The notes beneath the pieces were generated by a model that was not told the DNA's origin, made no database searches, and was given only the letters and a program-made list of their open reading frames with translations. The translations under genes and the position numbers were made by a program. Below are positions 1 through 13,900 of a stretch of 64,000 nt of DNA, in pieces. The stretch's first letter is position 1, and each line of letters starts with the position of its first letter. This DNA is from Apteryx mantelli. Lineage: Eukaryota > Chordata > Aves > Apterygiformes > Apterygidae. The stretch covers positions 78,843,268 to 78,907,267 of the forward strand of contig NC_089981.1 of the NCBI RefSeq assembly GCF_036417845.1. The letters run 5' to 3'.

Positions 1-3000
1 TGTTCCATATTTTCTATTAAAATATTTCCTGATGCCTTTTTCAATAGCTTCAAAACTGGTAGATCAGGTAGAAGTGAGATGAAGACAGTCAATCTGAACA
101 CAGTCAGACAAATGACTGATCGTGGGGTTCGGGCTGAAGTCATAGGCTGGACCTCAGTTGATTTATATGAGTATAGCACCACTGGTTTCCCTGCGCTCTG
201 CCTGTTCATGTTAATTTTCTTTTTGGCCCATGCACTCAAACCCATTTTGTTTAAAGGGTACAGCACCTCTCCATCACCACTGCAGCTGCATCCTGACCTA
301 TTTATATTTACACCTGAATCTCAAGCTCAGGTCTGCTGATGTCAAGGGGTTTTGCATGCTGCGGAGGCCTGCTGGCATTGAAGTCACTCCCAGGATCCTT
401 TTAAAACTAACGAAACCAAAAGGAGTACATTAATCAAAGAGCTGATGATGTTATAGTGCCTGGCATTTGCTGCCCGTCTCTGGAGGTTTGAAGGTACAAG
501 AAAAATCCTGTGGTTTGTGAAATAAATAGCAATCTCACCATGAACGTTAGCTGAAAGAGGATCAGACTCCTGTTCTTGGATCATAAAAGTCCAAGTTTAG
601 TTACTAAAGTCACTGTCATCTTCCTCTGCTTCTGATTCTTTTGGTCCGATAGATGCAGGTTTCCAGCCCCCTGCTCTGGCCTGACCGTTACCAAATGACC
701 CATGCACAGAGCTGGCTACTCTGGATCGTGCTGTCAGCAATCTCCTTCCTTCACCAGCTGCACAGGAGCTGATTTATTTGCCCTTTAAGAAAACCTTCTT
801 CCCCTAGACATTTCTTCTTCCAATTACTCAAACTTTTTTTCACTGCCTGATAAATGCTATTTATATCCACAGCTGCTGAAGTATCTTCTTCCCAATAGCA
901 GGTGAAGAAGATTCCTATCACAGCAGATGCTCTAAAAAAATCCTAAGCAAGAATCTGAAGCCATTTGATGCTACCTGTCTTTTGCCTTGCCGAAATTGCC
1001 TCTCTGTATTTTAGTGGCATGCAGAAAATGACAGGAATTTCCCTGGGAGGAGGGTAAAGCAATGAAAATTAAAGGAAAGCACCAAGCACACGGCTGAAAG
1101 TGGAGGTGCCACCTCCCCTCCCTCCGCCTCTCACATTGAAGCAACATGGCTTCTCCAGCTTTGGTCAGGGAACCAGCCAACCATTCTCCTTTTTCATGTG
1201 AGATTTCCTTTCTGACGGTCTGTCTCCTTGAAGCACCTCACACCATGGCCACAAGAAAAAGAGCAGAAGTGGGAAGGAGATGGGGATGGGACAAGAAACA
1301 CCCCTTCCAGCAATAGCTATCCCATGCATTGCTTTGAGGCTTTGCTGTTAGCCTGGCACACTAGAGGTCTGCCCACGTTTGGAGATCTCTGCCTGGGGGG
1401 GCGTTGGATGTAGCTATAACACAACTCCAGATTCAAGGAGACGTGACATGGTCACGCAGGAGGTCTGGCTTCTGGCCTTCAGCCTGTGCTGCAAACTTCC
1501 TGCTGTCCCCATCCCTGCAGCTACACCCGAGCAAGCACTCTCAGGGTCAGCAAAACCCACGTTGCAAAGCCCAGAGTTCAGTTCCCTACCCACAGTATCA
1601 AGAGACCCAAACCGTCGCCACGTCTGGGGATTTCGAGCTCTGCCATTCCAGGTCGTTCTGCTGCAGAGCAGTGCTCACATCTGAATTCAGACTGCATTTG
1701 GTTCCTTTTTTGTACAGGTCCATCTTCAAAGCAAATGTGATTAAAATTGAGCCTTGTGTTAAAACTGACCCTCTTGTTAGCAATTGCACTGCAATTATTT
1801 AGAACTTTTTAAATTTAACCTAGCACAACAGGGCCTGTAGGCTCAGCTGCATGACAAATGATTAAAATTAAAAAGTCTGTCATCAGCAAATCGAGAACAA
1901 TGCTAATGACCAGACTGAGAAAGGAGTGCAAACCTAACTCTCCTTAGCTTTAAAGGATGGCTTTTGCCACGTGGAAATCTGCTGACTCAAGGGCAAAGGC
2001 TCTGGTATGAGCACCGAACCTACCCACTCCAGCTTCAGCCAGACGGCACCACTGGTACGGACTTAGTCCCACCGGTCCCCCAGCAAGGTCGATCTGGGGC
2101 AGCCGTTCCAGAATTCAGCGGTCCCAAGCTACACTGATCGCATGAGCATACTGAAGAGCGAGCTGCTGCACAGCGATCTATTCTCAGTCCTTAAAAGTTT
2201 TGCAGCTACTCATAGTGCCGAGGAAAGAATGAATGAGCTGCAACTCTGTCTGGAGAGGGGTCAATAAATTGCACCCAAGCAAATTGCCAATCTGATTATG
2301 TTCTCCGCTGGCTGCGGCGTTATCAGCTTCATTCCAGGCACCAATGTGCTACAGCAATTAGTTTTAATTCAAGTGCCGGTACTTTGTGCTCAAGTTCAAT
2401 GTGCTGGCATCTCATGTGAGACTGACAAGACGTATCATAGCTCTGGGAGCTATCTTAATAACACTCCACTGCCAAATATTTTAAAGGGATGGTGATGCTA
2501 AGGAGATACTCTGAGGTATTTGCACTAGAAGTAACTTTTAGAAGATCCTGGACCTAATGTTCCACAACGTACATGGGGGCAACCCTAAAAATAATAATGA
2601 AAAGAGCAAAACATATGAGGATATGCTACAAAAGAACAAGAAGAAGACATTGCCGTGTTTCCTGAGAGACCAACCATAAAGAAGGGCAAGAACCCCATAT
2701 AAAACAGTAGCAAGTTTATTCCAGGAGGACAAAGGGGAGTAAGTCAAAACAGAGCCATAGGAAAACAGAAGAATGTTCCTGTATGCTATTAAGAAAAAGT
2801 CTTCAGAATGAGATAACCCCTCAAGAGCAGACCAATCTCCAGAGAGGGGCCGAAACCGCACAACTAGAGTAGTCAATAGGCCTCATGTATGTGCGACTCT
2901 CAAGTAGCAGTGCCAGTCTTGTGCAAATACCTCTGCCAGGACACATTTATCATACTCTTTAGCCCACAGTGCCAAGCCAGCATGCCGGTCTGCCTGCATC

Positions 3001-5424
3001 ACTGTCTGATATCAATTAGGCAGCAGTTGTAAAACACCCTGTGCCTGGGAATGCTATCCATGGATAAGCATTCACGTGCACGTGTGTGCCTGTGAAATAT
3101 CTGGTATATTTTATGCATTGTTAGAACCTAACAGCCTCAACTTTCAAAATTTGCTCTGATTTTGGGGCCTTTCTGCCCCAAAACTTTGGAAAAGCAAGCC
3201 TAACACATATGAAAAGGTCCTGAGAAACACCTGGAAAAAAAAGAGTCTTTATTGCAGCTTTCGTATTGGGGTCCTGCAACCAGAAGTACCAAGATTCACA
3301 ACCTGCATTCACCAGCCAGCACCGCACTGGCAAGCAGGACCATGAACCATTCCTCTGCAGTGGGGAGGGGACACAAAAGTCCCTCCAGCTCCCGTGGGAG
3401 CAAGACAGAGCATAGCATGGGCCAGCACCCAGGGTGAGCCAGTGCCCTCTGCATTTTTGGGGACCTGCTGCCTCCCTTAATTCAATGTCAGGGACAAATC
3501 GCTATTTGCGAGTATGTTGTAAACAGAGGTGTGTTTAGTGCAGGCGCCTTCCCGCCTCGACTGGTAGGAGCTGCCCTGGCAGGATGGAGGGAGGGGAGCA
3601 CAGGTCTTTCATGCATGGCGCCAGCGGCAGCCACACCGAGGGATTACGGGCACTTTGCTGTTCCTTGGAAAAGGTCCATATCCCCCAGGTGGGGCTGCAG
3701 AAATACAGCTCTGCTGGGCAGGTGGGACCACCTCGGCTGCTCCCATTGGCATCGCCTCTGCTTGCCCTCTCCCAGCTCCTGGGGGCCGGCACGGGCTCCT
3801 TGCCTGCGTCCAGCCCTTTCCCAAAGGAGCCGCCTGTCCCCCTCCTCCTCAGAGCATCCCTTCGATTTTCTCCCAAGCAGCCGGACCTCGGCTCCAGCAG
3901 CTTCCCTGAAGGTGACACACACGGAGGCCTCCAGCCGTGACAAACAGCCTCTGACTGCGCCGAACCAACCAGACTCGCCTCCCTGCCTGCCCTAGCCCAT
4001 CGCCGGGTACAAGAAATCCCAGCTGCCCTTTTCCTTTCCCAGGCCTGATTTGCATATTGGGTCAGGCAAGTGTTTTCAGCAGTCTGACTTCCAGGGGATA
4101 ATATTATTCATGAAGCTATTTGGGACTGCAGCCCCGAAGTCCTTCATTGCTGCTTATTTGCTTCGTTCTCGCTCCCCCTTTCCTGCTTTTTACCCCCCGC
4201 CCCCCCTTGGCTTGTGTGTCTGCAAAGAAAAAAGTTTCACTTGGCTGTACTTTCACTAAGACATTTCAAAGTCAGGCGGAGATCGGTATTAAATGAGGAT
4301 AGATGCCAGGTTCCTTTTTACTACATCCAAACCTACTAGAATAGCAGTGAAAGCTGTAAATTAGGTCATCTTTGCACAGGAGCTTCCCTCGCCTTTGCTC
4401 GGAGCAACGCTGCACAAAACTTTGCTGACTATCGCTTTAAACCTATCTGGTGCAGTTTTACTCGGGGGACTCGAGTGATGCAGTCGGAGCTCTCCCAGGG
4501 CTGCCCCCTCCCCTATACAGACACGCAATTTGAGCCCCGAATCTGCTCGGATCCTCTGAGGTTGCACAGTCAGAGGGAGGAGCGGCAGCACTGCTGCACC
4601 CCAACGCTGGGGCCTGCAAGCCAAAGGAGAGAGAGCATGAATATGGCACAGGATCCCAGCCCACAGAGGAAAGAGGCTGCAGCCAGGAAAGACGAGCAGG
4701 AGCAGAAGCACCTCTTAGATCAATGCGCAATAGGCTGAGCGGCAATGCCAAGGACTGAGATGGCCTGATGGGGCCTCCCTTGGAGTACTCATGGCTTGCA
4801 GCATGGGTCTGTAGAGGCTCAAAAGAGCCTTTTTGGATATAACTAGCAGAGCAAGAGGATTGCTGGTGCCAAGATGATGCATCTTGTGCCTCCAGGCAGA
4901 AGGACAGACATCTGGCTGCATGTGCTCTCTTGCCAGTTAAACCTTTGCTACCTTAGCATGCCATTTGCAAGATGAAGCCAGTTCCTTGCTCCCTGAAATG
5001 GAAGATTAGCACCATGATTTTGGAAACCTGGGAGCCAGCAAGAGGGGATATGAGCAGGCGATATTTCAATTCCAGAGTGAAAGATTCCCATGGAAGAGAC
5101 TTAATGGTCTTGCATAACTTTTCTGACTTTGCAGAGCACTTGCTAGTACAACACAGAGAAGTGCCATTGGCTCTCCCCCCGGAGCTGCTTCTCAAAGGCT
5201 TTTCCTAAGATGGGCTACCTTCAGCCAGGCCTTCTCTACCTACCCAGAACTCTGGCTCCAGCAGCGCAATAGTGAATGCCCAGAGAAGAGCTAAGAACAG
5301 AGCAAAAATATATGATCCTTCCCCAGAATGCTCACCCAGCTTCCACTGACCTGCAGCGCAGGGACATCCTGATTTAGGGGTGGCTTCTTTGTATTTAATA
5401 GCCTTGGGTATATTTTCCTTCAGT
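1..5424. other. Gene-free stretch
   Basis: No coding region is supported; all open frames are short and lack family resemblance or splice context. A GC-rich patch lies at about 3530-3990. An octamer ATTTGCAT occurs at 4048-4055 in a stretch that resembles regulatory DNA. Confidence 0.6.
2100..2500. promoter_or_regulatory. Candidate conserved noncoding element with homeodomain sites
   Basis: Non-repetitive sequence carries CAATTAG (2355-2361), TTAATT (2364-2369) and an NKX2-type TCAAGTG (2369-2375) in a tight cluster. Regulatory function is inferred only from motif clustering. Confidence 0.2.
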
Positions 5425-5628
5425 GAGTTTGTCTAATTGCTTCTTGAATCCATGCAGCCTTGAGGCACTGTGTTCCACCATTTAAATATGTCTGGTGAAC
5501 GTGGCATCTGTCTCATGTCTGTCCTGAGTCTGCCTTTCCTTAGCTTCATCTGAGGGTCCTGCACTAAGGGAGGCTGTGAGTAACTCCACATTCACCTTCT
5601 CCATGATTTTTATATCCTTTGCACGGAG
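5425..5628 (-). mobile_element. Ancient CR1-like LINE relic, minus orientation
   Basis: The segment GCTTCTTGAATCCATG, then GTTCCACCATTTAAATATGT and CCTTCTCCATGATTTTTATA resembles the complement of the conserved CR1 3' region common in turtles and birds (CTATAAAATCATG and GGAACTCATTG wording on the other strand). It is strongly diverged. Confidence 0.55.
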
Positions 5629-8600
5629 AAGGACATTCTGCAGGTTTATGCAAGCAGCTGGGAACAAGGAAATGGAGCCAGGCTACCTTTCAGGAGCACA
5701 GTTTGGGTCTTTTTAAAGTCACATTTCATCGCTATCACCTCCTTTCCTTTGTCTCTCCTTCTGCCGCTGCCCTGTTGCCAGTCCTTGCTTCAGCCCCTAG
5801 GACTTCTCCAGCCCCTTCACCTCCCTGTCCAGCACCCGCTGTCCCCACCACGGCCTCCGCCACCCCGGAAGGACGTGCGTGCAGATGTCAGGCTGGAAGA
5901 GACGGGGCGGTGAGGAAGAGGCTGGGGCTGGGAGGAGCTCAGATTTACGAGGCCAGCAGCACCCATCAGCCTGGGCTCTGCTCTGCTCCTCGCCTCGCCT
6001 TTAGTGCTGGCTCTTTCCACGACCGAGACCTGTCTCCGGGGCTGGGGACAGGTACTCGGGGCAGGGAGACGGAGAACGAGGAACTGAGCTGAGCCCACAG
6101 CCATTAACACAACTGCAGGAACACGAGAAAAGTAATTAGTGACTTGGCACGGTGCTTGGGAAAGCCAAAGAAGGACGTCAGAGCGAGGAGGAGAGAGGGT
6201 CAGAGGATAAGCGGGGGAGCAGAGATCAGAACAGGCGAAAACAGAAAGTAAAACAGACGGCCGAAACTGCGAGCATTCGTCTGAAGGACAAAGATGTGCC
6301 GGGTTAGGCAGCTCCTCTGCGACTCACCGAGCAGCTTGAGGCACCTGCGAGCTGCCTCTGGGGATCGAGGCTATAACGCATGTGGCATTAAAGGCTTCTT
6401 CAGGGATCTTAAATCCCTTCCCCACGTGACTCTGCTCTGTGCGCAACGTGTGTAGTTTCCATGGAGATGTCATGCTGGGAGCGGGAGCCGAGGTCCATGC
6501 AACTCCGAGTAGGAAGGGAGGGACGGGTAGCTCTCACTCTCTTTTGTGTAGCGCAAGTCTAAGCAAACACGCAGACACAAATTAGCTGTGGAAGTCTTCT
6601 CACCGAGCCGACGCTCCCAGGAAACACAGGGCTCTGACCGGCGGAGGTTCACACGTGGGCTCCCTCGGGGAGCCGCGGCGGGTTTGGGCGCTCAGCAGGA
6701 GAACGGAGCTGCCAGCGCCGGGCTGGAGGCTCCCTTACGGCCGCTCCGCTGAGCTCTCCAGGGACAAAACAGCCTCAAACTGCATGAAAGTAACCACTTT
6801 TTTACCTTTAACAGCCACAGCAAAGCCTTAAGTTTGCTTAAACTGAAGGAGAAAGCTGCAGCCGAGATTACAGAGGCCACAGGTCCCAGCTCCCTCTTGA
6901 GCAGAGTGGCCTTGTCCTCGCGGCACGCAGGGACCGGGGTAGGTCACGGTTTGCAGTTAGAGGATGGAAAGCTTGGCCCTTGCAGTCGTGTTTGTTTGCA
7001 AGATACCGTTCTGTTTGGACAGAGCTTTGGGCAGGATGTGGTCTGTAGTAAACACAGGAAAAAGGCTGAAACTAGAGTTGAGTGGAAGGCTGCTTATAAT
7101 TTCAAGTTTTAATTAACGTGGCCTCTCTTGGGGTAGCCTGGGATCCTGTAAATCATGACTGATAAAAGCAGGTTGGTTGCTGAGGGCTCCCTCTTCAGTC
7201 TGTTGCATAGGTACCTTGGCGGTATGAGTCTCCTTTCTAGAAAAGGTCTAAGGTCTTTCATGCCAAAGAAGGTTGCAGGTACCTCCAGAAAAACATCTGA
7301 ATGCATTTAAACATTAAAAGATCGCTTTGATAATTTTCTTGGACCTCAAAATCAAACATGCATTTTAGCTGGAGACAACACTAAGGTTTGCAGTACCAGT
7401 TTCAAACAAACCTTCATAAATCCAGGTGCTGCTTCTCAGCCAGGGAATAACAGGGATACTAAATAACATCCCAGGTTGTGTGTTTGGTTCTGTAATTTCA
7501 AAATTTCCATGCAAAAAATGCCTGAAAACCTATAAATGTATTTACCATATAGCACTGCCCCCTGCTGTGGATTCATTATTCCCACACACTTCATTCATAA
7601 CAAACCCTCCTGATAGAAACGATCTGCAAAATAACAGTGGCCTCATGAGATGGTGGGACGTTCGTGGCGTATTTGTCCGCTAGATGTTCTGTGGGACTCT
7701 CACAAAATAGAGGTTTCCTCAAAATGTTGAGAAGAAAAAAAGCAACAACAGAACAAAAGGGTGGAACAAGGGACAAGGAATTAAGCAAATGTATCTCTTT
7801 ACCTAAAAGGAATCCCTGGCTGATACCTGAGAGCTGGAGGCATCTGAGCCTGCGGCAGCTGCAGACGAGGCTTCTGACCCTGGGGCTTACGCAGCCCCTG
7901 GGGCACGTTGTGTGACTAACGCAGCAGCTGGGGACCAACAGCACCGGCTGTGCACACTTGCTGATGCAACCGGGGCAAGCCGATGCACATGTGAAGCGCT
8001 TGCCTGCTTTTAGTTTTCAATGGCAATGCATAAAATATGTATTTCTAAAGCATCACGCGTCTTAGCTCTAAGAAGGTGCATTGGGTCAAATCTTGCAGCC
8101 ACGGTGTTCAGGGAGTTACGTTCCTACACAGCGGTGGAAGAGGCACCACCAGAAAATCTCCGGGAGCTCACTGGGAGCAGCGCTGCGGGAGCCAAATCCG
8201 TCTGGTTGCTACTGTCAGCCCTCCAGCAGCATTTTTGCCGCCGGTCAGGACATGGAAATGCACTCCAGTGACATTGCATTTGTAATAACCAAAGCCTCTT
8301 GTGCAGCTAGCAAGTTTGCTTTTTGTTCCAAGAAACTACGCTAGTGCCAAGCAAGTTTGAAGCTGGTTGTAGCTCTTACAATATGCTTCTTTTCTCGGTG
8401 TTGCAAGGGCTAGTATTTAAAGAGCCTTACCTACAATTTAGCCATGCTCAGGGTATGTCTGGTAACTCAAAGTCTAATTTCTGGTAACTCAATCTGTCAC
8501 TGTGTGACTGATCTGTCTGCAGCTGTGTTGCTGGACTGGGTAATTTTTATGGTGGATAATGTATTTCAAAGGTGCCCTCGTGTCAGGGAGGTGATTCTAT

Positions 8601-10609
8601 TTTTCTCATTTCTGTACAAGAACACAGTCATGAAAGGCCCAATCCTCCACCTGCTGAAGTCCATCACAGCTTTGCCCTTGACTTCAGGAGAAGCTGGAGC
8701 AACTTGTAAAGAAAGAAGAGAAAAGATAGTCTGTTTGTAAGAGCAAAACAAATGCACATAAAGCAATTACTAAATGCAGAGTCTTGTTAGTATCCAAGCT
8801 GCAGGAGGAAAAGTTGCAATTTTTTGTAAACAAAGGGCACAAAGAGGACAGGAAGTTTTGGAAACCACATACCTTCTAGATTAAAATGCAATTAGTGTTC
8901 ATTGGCTCTGAATAAACCACCAGATGTCTTGGCAAAAGTCTACCCTGTAGTAGATTGTAAAGTATTGTGTGCTAAACTGTAAAATGACTAAGGCAGATAA
9001 TACCCTGACTGGCAGATAAGAACAGGTGACTGTTTTGGTGATATTCACAAAACGAAGCCCCAGGGCACTGTTACCTGCAAAATAGTAATTCCACCCACAC
9101 CACAAAGACACGGCTGGAAGCTAAGGAACGAGAGAGAAGGGCTTCTCACGCTGCTGTGGTTGGCACCTTGGGGAAGCAGAGACATAGATCGCTCTAAGAG
9201 GGGCTTTTTTACCTAGGGAATCAGTGTGGCACAGAGCAGACTACCACGAAGAGTAACGGGTCTCTCAACATCGATGTTTCCCCAGCAGCAGCAGCACGAC
9301 TGCCCGCCTCGGATCTCCAGTCCTACTTGAGAAGCAGGTTAACGTTGGCTCTGGGAAAACACTGTTGGAGCTGGTGAATCACTGAAGGCCACGAGAGCCA
9401 TCGTAGCGTTCCCTGCTGGCTTGGGAGACTCAGAGTTTGATTCTGCAAGCTGACCTCTTATTCCCTGTGTTAGCAATGCCCAGAAAGAGGCAGAATATGT
9501 CACTTTACTGGGGACTTCTATGGCTGAGTCTGAAACAGTGACAGGTGCTGAAGAATGGCTCTGATGGCCTGGAAAAGTCACCAAGGTGACGCAGTGCAAG
9601 GTATATATTTCTGTATCCTCCATCCACTTTGCAAAACCTCTCTTTATAAGAAAACAGAAAAGAAAGGAGGTTTTTAGCTCTTCTGACATTTATTTTTGTT
9701 GATATGACTCACTGTTGCCATTAAATTAAATGCATCCAGGTTATAGGAGAGTGAATTTATTCAGGGATTAAAATAGGTTAACACGATGCTGTTGAAAAAT
9801 TATTTAGCTTGCTACTGAATCAGAGCTCAGTGCTGACCTGCGCAAGTATTTCTGCCCAGGAACAAAAACAGGCCTAAAAGTCACAAATGAGAAGACAGCT
9901 GGCAGGATGAAATGAAGAAAGAGAGAATGTCAGCTGCCTCTCCAGGGACCCAGCGGCTTTGAAATGAGCCCTGACAGACAAAAGAGAAGTCTTGTTGCTG
10001 GGCTCTAGCAAAATATTAGCAAAAGCCAGCTCCTATGTTCCTCAAGGGTGGCGTATATAAATGTAAGATAAAAGTGGTAAGCAGGGGAGGAACATGAATG
10101 CTCCAGGTCAGCACTGATGCTCATGTCCTACCAAACTCTGCTCTTCAGCACCAGTCCAAAGACCAACCAACGCAGAGGGCGATCTCTGGTGTCCCCCTCG
10201 TGCTACCTGCTAGCCCCCTGCAAACGACCAAGAAGGGCTGATGACTTACACGAAACTATGCCCAGCGCGTCAGGAAGCCAGACAGCATGAGCTAGCCTGG
10301 CTCTTCCCCTCACACTGCCGTGATGACATGGCTCAGGCTTACACAGGCTTTCCAGCTGACCAGCCACACTGTTGGCTGTTGTAGGTGGACTTTACACTCA
10401 CTGCAGAGCTTACTAAAACGTCCCAAAATAAGACGACTCTTTTTTTCCCTTTACCATGTTGGTATGACTGAAATCTCGAAGACAGAGAGTTATTGGACTG
10501 GAGATCGCTGCGTCCCCTCAGAGGGAGGATCTTGCCCCACCTCTGGCCATACTGGTCTGAGTCCGGCTATTCAGAAAGGACTCAGGCTTACACTCAGTCT
10601 TTGTGCTGC
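5629..10609. other. Gene-free stretch
   Basis: The segment is GC-rich from about 5760 to 6700 and AT-rich after that. Nothing coding is recognised. A 13-base direct repeat TCTGGTAACTCAA occurs twice near 8458-8492. Confidence 0.55.
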
Positions 10610-10935
10610 CACAATTATTTTTGCCAAGGTATGGTTTTATTGCTATATCCAGCAGTCAAACTCATATAAGGTATTTCGTACTGGTATCCATATGGGTCCA
10701 TACTGTGTCTGCTACATAGGACAGATTAGTAACATACCTATACTTATTTCTGTGCCAATAAGAATAAATATTTATCCCAGTACTTGGTAAATCCCACTTT
10801 AACCACTGTGTATAGTTATATTACCACCTCCCTTATTGCATCATCTCTACTGGTATAGCTGGTATATCTGCTTTATGCCAGGATAACTATTCCGTTTCTA
10901 TAAAGGATTATCTATCCCAATAAAGGTGTATTTAT
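10610..10935. mobile_element. Possible decayed nonautonomous DNA transposon (MITE-like)
   Basis: The stretch repeats short motifs such as TACTGGTAT (near 10679 and 10850), GGTATA, CCAATAA (10756 and 10918) and GCCAGGATAACTAT. These resemble the CCGGTATAAC-rich hAT-type MITEs of sauropsids. I could not define terminal inverted repeats or a target-site duplication, so the assignment is weak. Confidence 0.35.
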
Positions 10936-13900
10936 ATGAACGCAGCTGTGCCCACTCAAAAGCAGTTTTACCACTTTACCTGTAGGGATACAACTTTTTC
11001 ATGTGCACAACTCAGCAGGAAGGTATCTTCCAGTCAACAGAAGATATCAAAAAGCTATTTCATTTCATTAGAAAGATGCCTATGCATACACATGTGCTTC
11101 GCTGCAGGAGATAAACACCCTTCCTCCAGCAGCACCGGGGAGTGACCACCAAGCAGAGCCGGAAAAACAGGGGATCTCTAATACTGCGAGAGATTCTTCA
11201 GAGAAATCAGGCTTTTCCTCCAGCAGGGGTAGTGGAGTTGTTTACTCTTTTTCGGGTCAAACAGCAGAGGGAATAATTAAGATAGCCAAGAAGTCCTGCC
11301 TGATTTGCTCGAGCCAGGGAGGCTCTGAACAGCTCCCTCACATCTTGGGCTGCTGCACCAGAAGCCGACCCGTTTTGCTGGGCGACACGAGGCCGGCGTA
11401 TAATGGGTGAATGGCCCCGTTGCTAAGGATACCTCCGAGCTGCTGAGGAGATTTTTGCTCATTAAACTTGCTCCTGGAGGCCTGGGCGCAGCTGGGCTGC
11501 CCTCGGCAGAGACCTGCCCCCCGCCGGCCCCCAGGCCCTGGGCTGGCACCCGCCGGAGCCCTCGTTCCTCGTGAGCCACTGGTCTGCTTCAGCCTTTCAC
11601 ACTTTGGATAAGAATTTTGCCCACGTGGCTTTTTCCTTATTGTTATTTTTGGAAGATTTCAGCGGTGCAGCGAGACATTTGCGCGTTCAGCTTCCCTCTG
11701 ACTGCAAAAAGTCTCCCTGCATCACTAACCATCTAAGCGTTTGGTATTAAATTATCCATCATAGCTGCTTCTGTAGCCGAGGGAGTTGATTATACCATCT
11801 TTACAAAGGATATAAATAGCCAATGTCACATGAAACAGCAGCAGAGAAGGCTGAGGCAAGGATAACAAAGGCAGCAAAACTTTTCCTTCCACTGCGACTG
11901 GTTTCTTCACCTGCAGGCAGCAGGAATTAGTGAAAAAAGGATCTTGTTTCTGCGTGATCCGACTGTAAATGGTGTTGTCTGAATTCATGCTGATGACCTT
12001 CACCTGTTAGGCAGGAAATGGGATGCTGGATACCGCGCGTTTCTCCACAGCAACCCAAAAGCTCTCTATCACTAAAACCCCTGCCGGTTTCCTCACCTGC
12101 CTCCAGAAAATAACTCTGTTTTTCTTTTAATAAGAAGCCCTCTGGCTACTCTGAGAACTGACAAATTCATTGCCGCTCATACCCTAGGGACGGCTGAGGT
12201 TGCTTTCCAGGATTTAGTACCGCCTGCCGTCACCAGCGTGCCCCAGCAGCCTCCCCGATGGGTCGCAATTGCACCGTCCCCAGTGGGCTTTGCGGGGTCC
12301 CGGGAACAGAAAGCCCCGCTTGCCCCCGGGGCTGGCGCACCGAGGCGAGCACGGGCTGCCCCGAGCGCTCCCTGGAGCAAGGTCGAGGTGGGATTTGCCT
12401 CAGCTCCGTTAGCCTTCTCACCTCCCAGAGAGGCCTCGTCACCGGAGAGCCGTGTTATATACGTGCTACAGCCAGTATATATATATAAGATCTTCTTGAC
12501 GAATGGTCAGTTTGGTGGGAAAATCAGTAGGAGCACGTCTCAGGGGGCGCGTTGCTTAGTAGAGATTTCCCTGTAGGTGTGTAAGTCTAGATCATTCCTG
12601 GCCCAGACCTCAGCTTGCCCGGGGCTACAGCTCTGCATGGATAGGGAAAGGCCCCAGGTTTCAGGAGAATTTCAGTAGGCAGCAGAAGAGTATAATGCAG
12701 GAGTTTTACCTAAGTGCAGGCTCTGGATAATTAATTTATATCTTTTATCTAGGGAAGATGATATGCTACCAGAGCAGATGAGAATCGGATCTCCTCCTTT
12801 TCACTGGTGAGAGGGACCGGCGGAACAAATTGCAGGCAATCAGAACCCACATCTTATGGTTCAAAAGGATCTCAAAAAAATTGGTGGTAAATCCTTTACG
12901 CTTCCTTAGCATCTTCTAAGGACCCTGTCAGAAATCAGGTTTTGCCCACAAGCACACACCTGCTCAACAGGGAAATGTCAAACTGAATAGGAAAGTATTT
13001 GTTTATCGTTGATTACTTATTTGCAGCATTAAGCTTATTTTGCTCAACAGCTGCATAGCTGTAGCACGTATGTCTCAGAGAAGCTGATGCTCTGCCGTTT
13101 CCGTGCTGTGCATAGAGTCAACATCAACCCTTCCCCACGGAGCAGACAGTGAACCTCGTCCGCCCGCCACCCACATGCCTTTATGCCCTTGTTTTCTAGG
13201 AACACCTGTGCTCCGCTGGCCCCGGCAGGCTCTGATAGCGCGTCTCAAACGTTCACGTCCAAAAAGCCGTGGATACCGTTGGAAATTGGACGGAGTACCA
13301 GGCTCCTAAGTGCTTGCTTGTACTTTGGCCCGTACAGCCAAACAACCACCGCAAAGTGTCAGTGCTGCGGGCCAGCTCCCGAGGCTGTGACTCATGTGAA
13401 AGGAGCCCAGCGGAGTCTGCGTGGGTGGAAAGGAACAGGGTTTGACACACGCACACATCTGCGCTCGCAGACCGGACCCAGACGGCGAAGATCTGCCGAG
13501 CCTCTGGTCCTCCCAACAGCTCGGATATTTCCAGGAGAGCTGCTAAACGCGCTGGCCCACACACTGCGGGGAACGAGCGGCCACGGGTCTGCCCAATTCT
13601 CCGTGTGGAAACTGTGGGAATCTGCCTGCTTGTTTTTATGACTAACCACGACTCACTTAGCCAACCCTAGGAAAGTTTCTTCGCTGATGGAGACGTTAAG
13701 CCACAGAGGAGAAAATGCAAACGCTTCAGAACAATCCTGGTTTGCTAGGAGTTACAGCTGCAACTTGTAAAGCAAATTGCCATGGTAAATAGATATTAGT
13801 AAGGCTGAATCATCTCCCCATCCTCTGCACATTTTCACTTTGACATTTGTTGTCCCTTTTCTTCTGTTTAATGAGTGAGAGGAATACATTGGAAACTTGT

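Noticed and set aside
3531-3995. 154-codon plus-strand open frame
   Set aside because: Several overlapping frames on both strands are equally long in this GC-rich patch, and none resembles a known protein.
5619-6092. 157-codon plus-strand open frame in GC-rich DNA
   Set aside because: Low-complexity Ser/Pro/Ala product, with an antisense frame equally open; starts at the edge of an old CR1 relic.
10320-10790. 156-codon plus-strand open frame
   Set aside because: Overlaps the MITE-like relic; the product has no recognisable domain.
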